A stretch of 7,837 nt of DNA from Holophagaceae bacterium (GTDB lineage: Bacteria; Acidobacteriota; Holophagae; Holophagales; Holophagaceae): the NCBI GenBank assembly GCA_003158505.1, contig PMJK01000049.1:1-7837 (forward strand), in the 5' to 3' direction. The notes under the pieces were generated by a model. It was not told the origin of the DNA, did no database searches, and saw nothing but the letters and a program-made list of their open reading frames with translations. Made by a program: the position numbers and the translations under genes. Positions 5,039 through 7,837 of this stretch are shown piece after piece; position 1 is the first letter of the stretch; each line of letters begins with the position of its first letter.

Positions 5039-6492
5039 ACCTCGACGCGCTCATCGACGGAATCGCGATCCGGAATTCAGGACCGGATGTCGACGTGGTG
5101 GACCTCACCAGTGACAGCCGGGAGGTGTCCCCGGGCTGGGCCTTCCTGGCCCTGAGGGGCGAGAAGGCGGATGGGGCAGCCTTCGCGCCGCAGGCGCTGG
5201 GCAAGGGCGCCTGTGCCGTGATCTCGGAATCCCAGGTCGACGTGCCGGAAGGCATCGCAGCCTGTGAATTCCTGGCCGAGCCGCGCCTGCGCATGGCCGA
5301 GATGGCGCGGCGGTTGCACGGCACGCCTGACGAGCGTCTGGCCCTGATCGGCGTTACGGGCACCAATGGCAAGACCACCACCACTACCCTCATCCGCCAG
5401 TTGCTGCGCGGCGCCGGAATCGGATGCGGCCTGGTCGGCACGGTCCTGAACGCGGCGGGCGAGGTTGAAGAGGAAGCCGTCCGCACCACGCCGGAAAGCC
5501 CGGCCTTCTACCGCTGGCTGCGGCGCAGCGTGGATGCCGGCGACGCGGCTTCGGCGGTGGAGGTGAGCAGTCATGCCCTCTGTCTGGGGCGAGTCCATGG
5601 CGCCCTCTTCAAGGTGGGCGTGTTCACAAACCTTACCCAGGACCACCTGGACTACCACGGCACCTTGGAGGCCTACTTCGAGGCGAAGGCCCGCCTGCGT
5701 ATCCAGAGCGATCGATTCCTGGTGAATGTGGACGATCCCTATGGCCGCCGCCTGCTGGAAGGGGGCCGCTGCTGGGGCTATGCCATCGATCGCGAGGCGG
5801 ACTACCGGGCCACGGAGCTGGTCCTGGGCCCCACGGGCACCCGGTTCCGGCTGCAGGGCCTCCAGGGTGATTTCACGGTGGACAGTCCGCTGCTGGGCCG
5901 TTTCAACGCCTACAACCTGCTGGCCGCCCTGGCGGCCTGCGCCGAGGCCGGCTTCGACCTCAACCGCCTAGTGCCCGCGGTGGCGAAGGTGACCGGTGCT
6001 CCAGGCCGGCTGGAGCGCGTGGACTGCGGGCAGCCGTTCGGCGTGATGGTGGACTACGCCCACACGCCGGATGCCCTGGAGAAGCTGCTGGCGGAAGGAA
6101 GGCGACTGCTGGTGCCGGGCGGCAGGCTGCACGTGCTCTTCGGTTGTGGTGGGGACCGCGACCGGACCAAGCGTCCCATCATGGCTGCGGCCGTGGCGGC
6201 CGGTGCGGATGTGCTTTGGCACACCAGCGACAACCCCCGCACCGAGGATCCCGAGCATATCCTGGACGACGCCGTCCCAGGCATTCCCCAGGCGATCCGC
6301 ATGGACCCGACCCGCTACCACCGGAACGCGGACCGCCGCGAATCCGTGCGCCAGGCCCTCTCGGACTGCCGCCTGGGCGACCTGCTGCTGCTGGCGGGCA
6401 AGGGCCACGAACCCTACCAGGAGATCCACGGCGTGAAGTACCCCTACAGCGACCGCAGCGCTGTGGAAGCGGCGCTCGGGGGTTCCCGGTGA
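5035..6492 (+). CDS. murE: UDP-MurNAc-L-Ala-D-Glu:meso-diaminopimelate ligase MurE
   Basis: This cytoplasmic ATP-dependent ligase adds the third residue to the UDP-MurNAc dipeptide. The product has 485 aa, normal for the family. The N-terminal uridine-binding region shows DLTSDSREVSPGWAFLAL (23-40). The ATP-binding P-loop is GVTGTNGKTTTT (106-117). The central domain has TTPESP, EVSSHAL and LTQDHLDYHGTLEAYFEAKARL, where K218 is the expected carbamylated lysine. The C-terminal domain has DYAHTPDALEKLL and GCGGDRDRTKRPIM. The motif DNPR (399-402) is diagnostic of meso-diaminopimelate rather than lysine as the added amino acid. LAGKGHEPYQEI near the end is also typical. The start is ATG 5035, inside an ATGA overlap with ftsI, with GGAG (5027-5030) just upstream. 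The frame stays open further upstream, but only as a shadow of ftsI. Confidence 0.97.
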   Translation: MNLDALIDGIAIRNSGPDVDVVDLTSDSREVSPGWAFLALRGEKADGAAFAPQALGKGACAVISESQVDVPEGIAACEFLAEPRLRMAEMARRLHGTPDERLALIGVTGTNGKTTTTTLIRQLLRGAGIGCGLVGTVLNAAGEVEEEAVRTTPESPAFYRWLRRSVDAGDAASAVEVSSHALCLGRVHGALFKVGVFTNLTQDHLDYHGTLEAYFEAKARLRIQSDRFLVNVDDPYGRRLLEGGRCWGYAIDREADYRATELVLGPTGTRFRLQGLQGDFTVDSPLLGRFNAYNLLAALAACAEAGFDLNRLVPAVAKVTGAPGRLERVDCGQPFGVMVDYAHTPDALEKLLAEGRRLLVPGGRLHVLFGCGGDRDRTKRPIMAAAVAAGADVLWHTSDNPRTEDPEHILDDAVPGIPQAIRMDPTRYHRNADRRESVRQALSDCRLGDLLLLAGKGHEPYQEIHGVKYPYSDRSAVEAALGGSR

Positions 6493-7475
6493 CGCGCCTT
6501 CGCCAGGTCAAGGGACCGGATGACCCGGCCATCCGCGAAGCGGCGGAGATCCTTGCATCCGGTGGACTGGTGGCCTTCCCCACGGAAACGGTGTACGGCC
6601 TGGGCGCGGATGGACTGAATCCTGAGGCCGTGGCCCGCATTTATGCCGCCAAGGGCCGGCCCGTCACGAACCCGATGATCCTGCATGTGGCCGATGTGGC
6701 CTCGGCAATGCCCCTGGTGGCCCAATGGCCCGCTACCGCGCAAACCCTGGCGGAACGGTACTGGCCGGGGCCGCTCACCCTGGTGTTGCCGGCTTCAGAG
6801 GCGGTGCCTGCCATCGTCCGGGCCGATGGCCCCACAGTGGCGCTCCGCTGCCCGGCCCATCCCGTGGCTCAGGCCCTGATCCGCGCCGTAGGGAGGCCGC
6901 TGGCCGCGCCCAGCGCCAACCGCAGCCAGCACCTGTCCCCCACCCTGGCCGGACACGTGGCCTCGAGCCTGGGTGAGGCCGTCGATCTGATTCTGGACGG
7001 CGGCCCCACGAAGGCGGGCCTCGAATCCACCATCCTCGATCTGAGCGGGCTGCGGCCCAGGATCCTGCGTCCCGGCCCCGTCACGCCAGCGGAGCTCGAG
7101 GCCATCATTGGTCCCTTGGACATCTGGGAGGGGATGGTCGAGGCCGGAACCAGGCAGGAGGCGCCGGGCATGGCCGAGCGACACTACGCGCCCCGGGCGC
7201 GGCTCGAGCTGGTGGCTCGCGGCGCGGGTCTGTCCTCTGCCACCGGCCCGGTGGCCTATGTGGGTCTTGGAACCCTTCCAGCCTTGCCCCCTGGCGTGCG
7301 TGGCGTGCTCCTGCCCCTGGATGCGAAGGCCGTGGCTGCGCGGCTCTATGCGCTGCTCCACGAATTGGACGACGCTGGCTTCGCGCGGATCGTCATGGAG
7401 CGACCACCGGAAGGCCAGGCCTGGCTGGCGGTTCGGGACCGCTTGCAGCGGGCTTCTGCGAAGGAGATGGCATGA
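6489..7475 (+). CDS. tsaC: Threonylcarbamoyl-AMP synthase, Sua5 type (tRNA t6A37 synthesis)
   Basis: This enzyme makes threonylcarbamoyl-AMP from threonine, bicarbonate and ATP; TsaD and its partners then transfer the group to A37 of ANN-decoding tRNAs. The product has 328 aa. A YrdC/TsaC domain covers about 8-200: PTETVYGLGADGL (31-43), KGRPVTNPMILHV, WPGPLTLVLPA, the SAN motif (142-144) and GLESTILDLSG. A linker with HYAPRARLEL (from 232) leads to a C-terminal Sua5 domain, so this is the long Sua5/YwlC form rather than the short E. coli TsaC. The start is GTG 6489, overlapping the murE stop as GTGA, with a G-rich site (6478-6482) 6 nt upstream. ATGA overlap with murF follows. The gene is not part of the usual dcw set; its place between murE and murF is unusual and suggests co-translation with cell wall genes. 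The function call is strong; the reason for the location is unknown. Confidence 0.94.
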   Translation: MTRLRQVKGPDDPAIREAAEILASGGLVAFPTETVYGLGADGLNPEAVARIYAAKGRPVTNPMILHVADVASAMPLVAQWPATAQTLAERYWPGPLTLVLPASEAVPAIVRADGPTVALRCPAHPVAQALIRAVGRPLAAPSANRSQHLSPTLAGHVASSLGEAVDLILDGGPTKAGLESTILDLSGLRPRILRPGPVTPAELEAIIGPLDIWEGMVEAGTRQEAPGMAERHYAPRARLELVARGAGLSSATGPVAYVGLGTLPALPPGVRGVLLPLDAKAVAARLYALLHELDDAGFARIVMERPPEGQAWLAVRDRLQRASAKEMA

Positions 7476-7837
7476 GCCTCTGGTCCCTGTTCCAGGCTGC
7501 CTCTCAGGTGGGAGGAGAGATCCTCGGGGATAGCGCCGTGGTGCCGTCCTCGCTGTCCCTGGATACCCGCACGATCCAGCCCGGCGCCTGCTTCGTGGCC
7601 CTGCGAGCCGAGCGGGATGGTCATGACTTCGCCCTGGAGGCGGTGGAGAAGGGCGCCGGGGCCCTGCTGGTGGACCATCCACTGGACAGTGACTGTCCAC
7701 AACTTGTGGTGCCTGATACCTTGGCCGCCCTCCAGCGCTGGGGGCAGGCGCGCCTCGCGGCAGTGCGGCCGAAGCTCGTATGCGGCGTCACCGGAAGCGT
7801 GGGGAAAACCAGCACCAAGGATCTGCTGGCCGCCGCC
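7472..7837 (+). CDS. murF: UDP-MurNAc-tripeptide:D-Ala-D-Ala ligase MurF, 5' part (runs off the window)
   Basis: MurF adds D-Ala-D-Ala to the UDP-MurNAc tripeptide, the last cytoplasmic ligation of the precursor. Only the first 122 codons are present; the frame is open to the window edge. Visible are the N-terminal substrate-binding domain, with SLDTRTIQPGACFVAL (about 29-44) and GHDFALEAVEKGAGALLVD, and the ATP-binding P-loop GVTGSVGKTSTKDLL (105-119). The GSVGKTSTK form of the loop is typical of MurF and differs from the GTNGKTTTT of MurE next door. The start is ATG 7472, overlapping the tsaC stop (ATGA). AAGGAG (7461-7466) lies 5 nt upstream, the best ribosome site in the window. Position directly after murE/tsaC agrees with the call. 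Confidence 0.94.
   Translation, partial: MSLWSLFQAASQVGGEILGDSAVVPSSLSLDTRTIQPGACFVALRAERDGHDFALEAVEKGAGALLVDHPLDSDCPQLVVPDTLAALQRWGQARLAAVRPKLVCGVTGSVGKTSTKDLLAAA

Noticed and set aside
6144..6488. Upstream extension of the tsaC frame inside murE
   Set aside because: The added sequence is Pro/Arg/Gly-rich shadow translation; GTG 6489 gives the expected start of the YrdC domain.
7687..7703. Palindrome TGGACA/TGTCCA within murF
   Set aside because: A short 6 bp arm inside coding sequence; codon use explains it and no other signal is near.
7698..7707. DnaA-box-like TGTCCACAA on + strand
   Set aside because: It is a partial match inside murF codons with no cluster of further boxes or AT-rich unwinding region, so coincidence is most likely.

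Overview
The window carries the start of a division and cell wall (dcw/mra) operon on the + strand of a GC-rich bacterium. The genes in order are mraZ, rsmH, ftsL, ftsI, murE, a Sua5-type threonylcarbamoyl-AMP synthase gene, and the 5' part of murF. The gene order, an FtsI with one C-terminal PASTA domain, the FtsL sequence style and the DNPR (meso-diaminopimelate) motif in MurE suggest a Gram-negative, diderm-type bacterium. Acidobacteriota of the Holophaga/Geothrix type is my best guess. That placement rests on recalled family resemblance, not on a search.

Layout: positions 2-448 hold the 3' end of a PRC-barrel gene that enters from outside the window. Positions 449-975 have no convincing gene and are clearly more AT-rich than the rest. 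They hold a hairpin just after the PRC gene, a short AT-rich inverted repeat, a hairpin followed by T8, four tandem degenerate 20-21 bp repeats beginning TGAGAA, a 9 bp inverted repeat with a T-rich tail, and five AGTGG-type boxes at an exact 10 bp period just upstream of mraZ. The boxes look like the binding array of MraZ itself. From 976 to the end the DNA is almost fully coding.

How the genes work together: MraZ is the likely autoregulator of the cluster. RsmH methylates 16S rRNA. FtsL and FtsI are parts of the septal peptidoglycan synthesis machine. MurE and MurF add the third amino acid and the D-Ala-D-Ala dipeptide to the UDP-MurNAc peptide. The odd member is the Sua5/TsaC-family gene for tRNA t6A modification, set between murE and murF. 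The junctions ftsI/murE, murE/tsaC and tsaC/murF are all 4-nt ATGA or GTGA overlaps, and mraZ/rsmH overlap by 1 nt, so these genes are probably translationally coupled. The one break is the 111 nt gap between ftsL and ftsI. It holds a strong perfect hairpin flanked by 8 bp direct repeats, and ftsI starts at a GTG without a visible Shine-Dalgarno sequence.

I see no clear new defence or mobile system. The points most worth a second look are the MraZ box array, the TGAGAA repeat array (old IS end or regulatory array), the ftsL-ftsI hairpin, the t6A gene inside the operon and a charged insertion in FtsI just before its catalytic serine.
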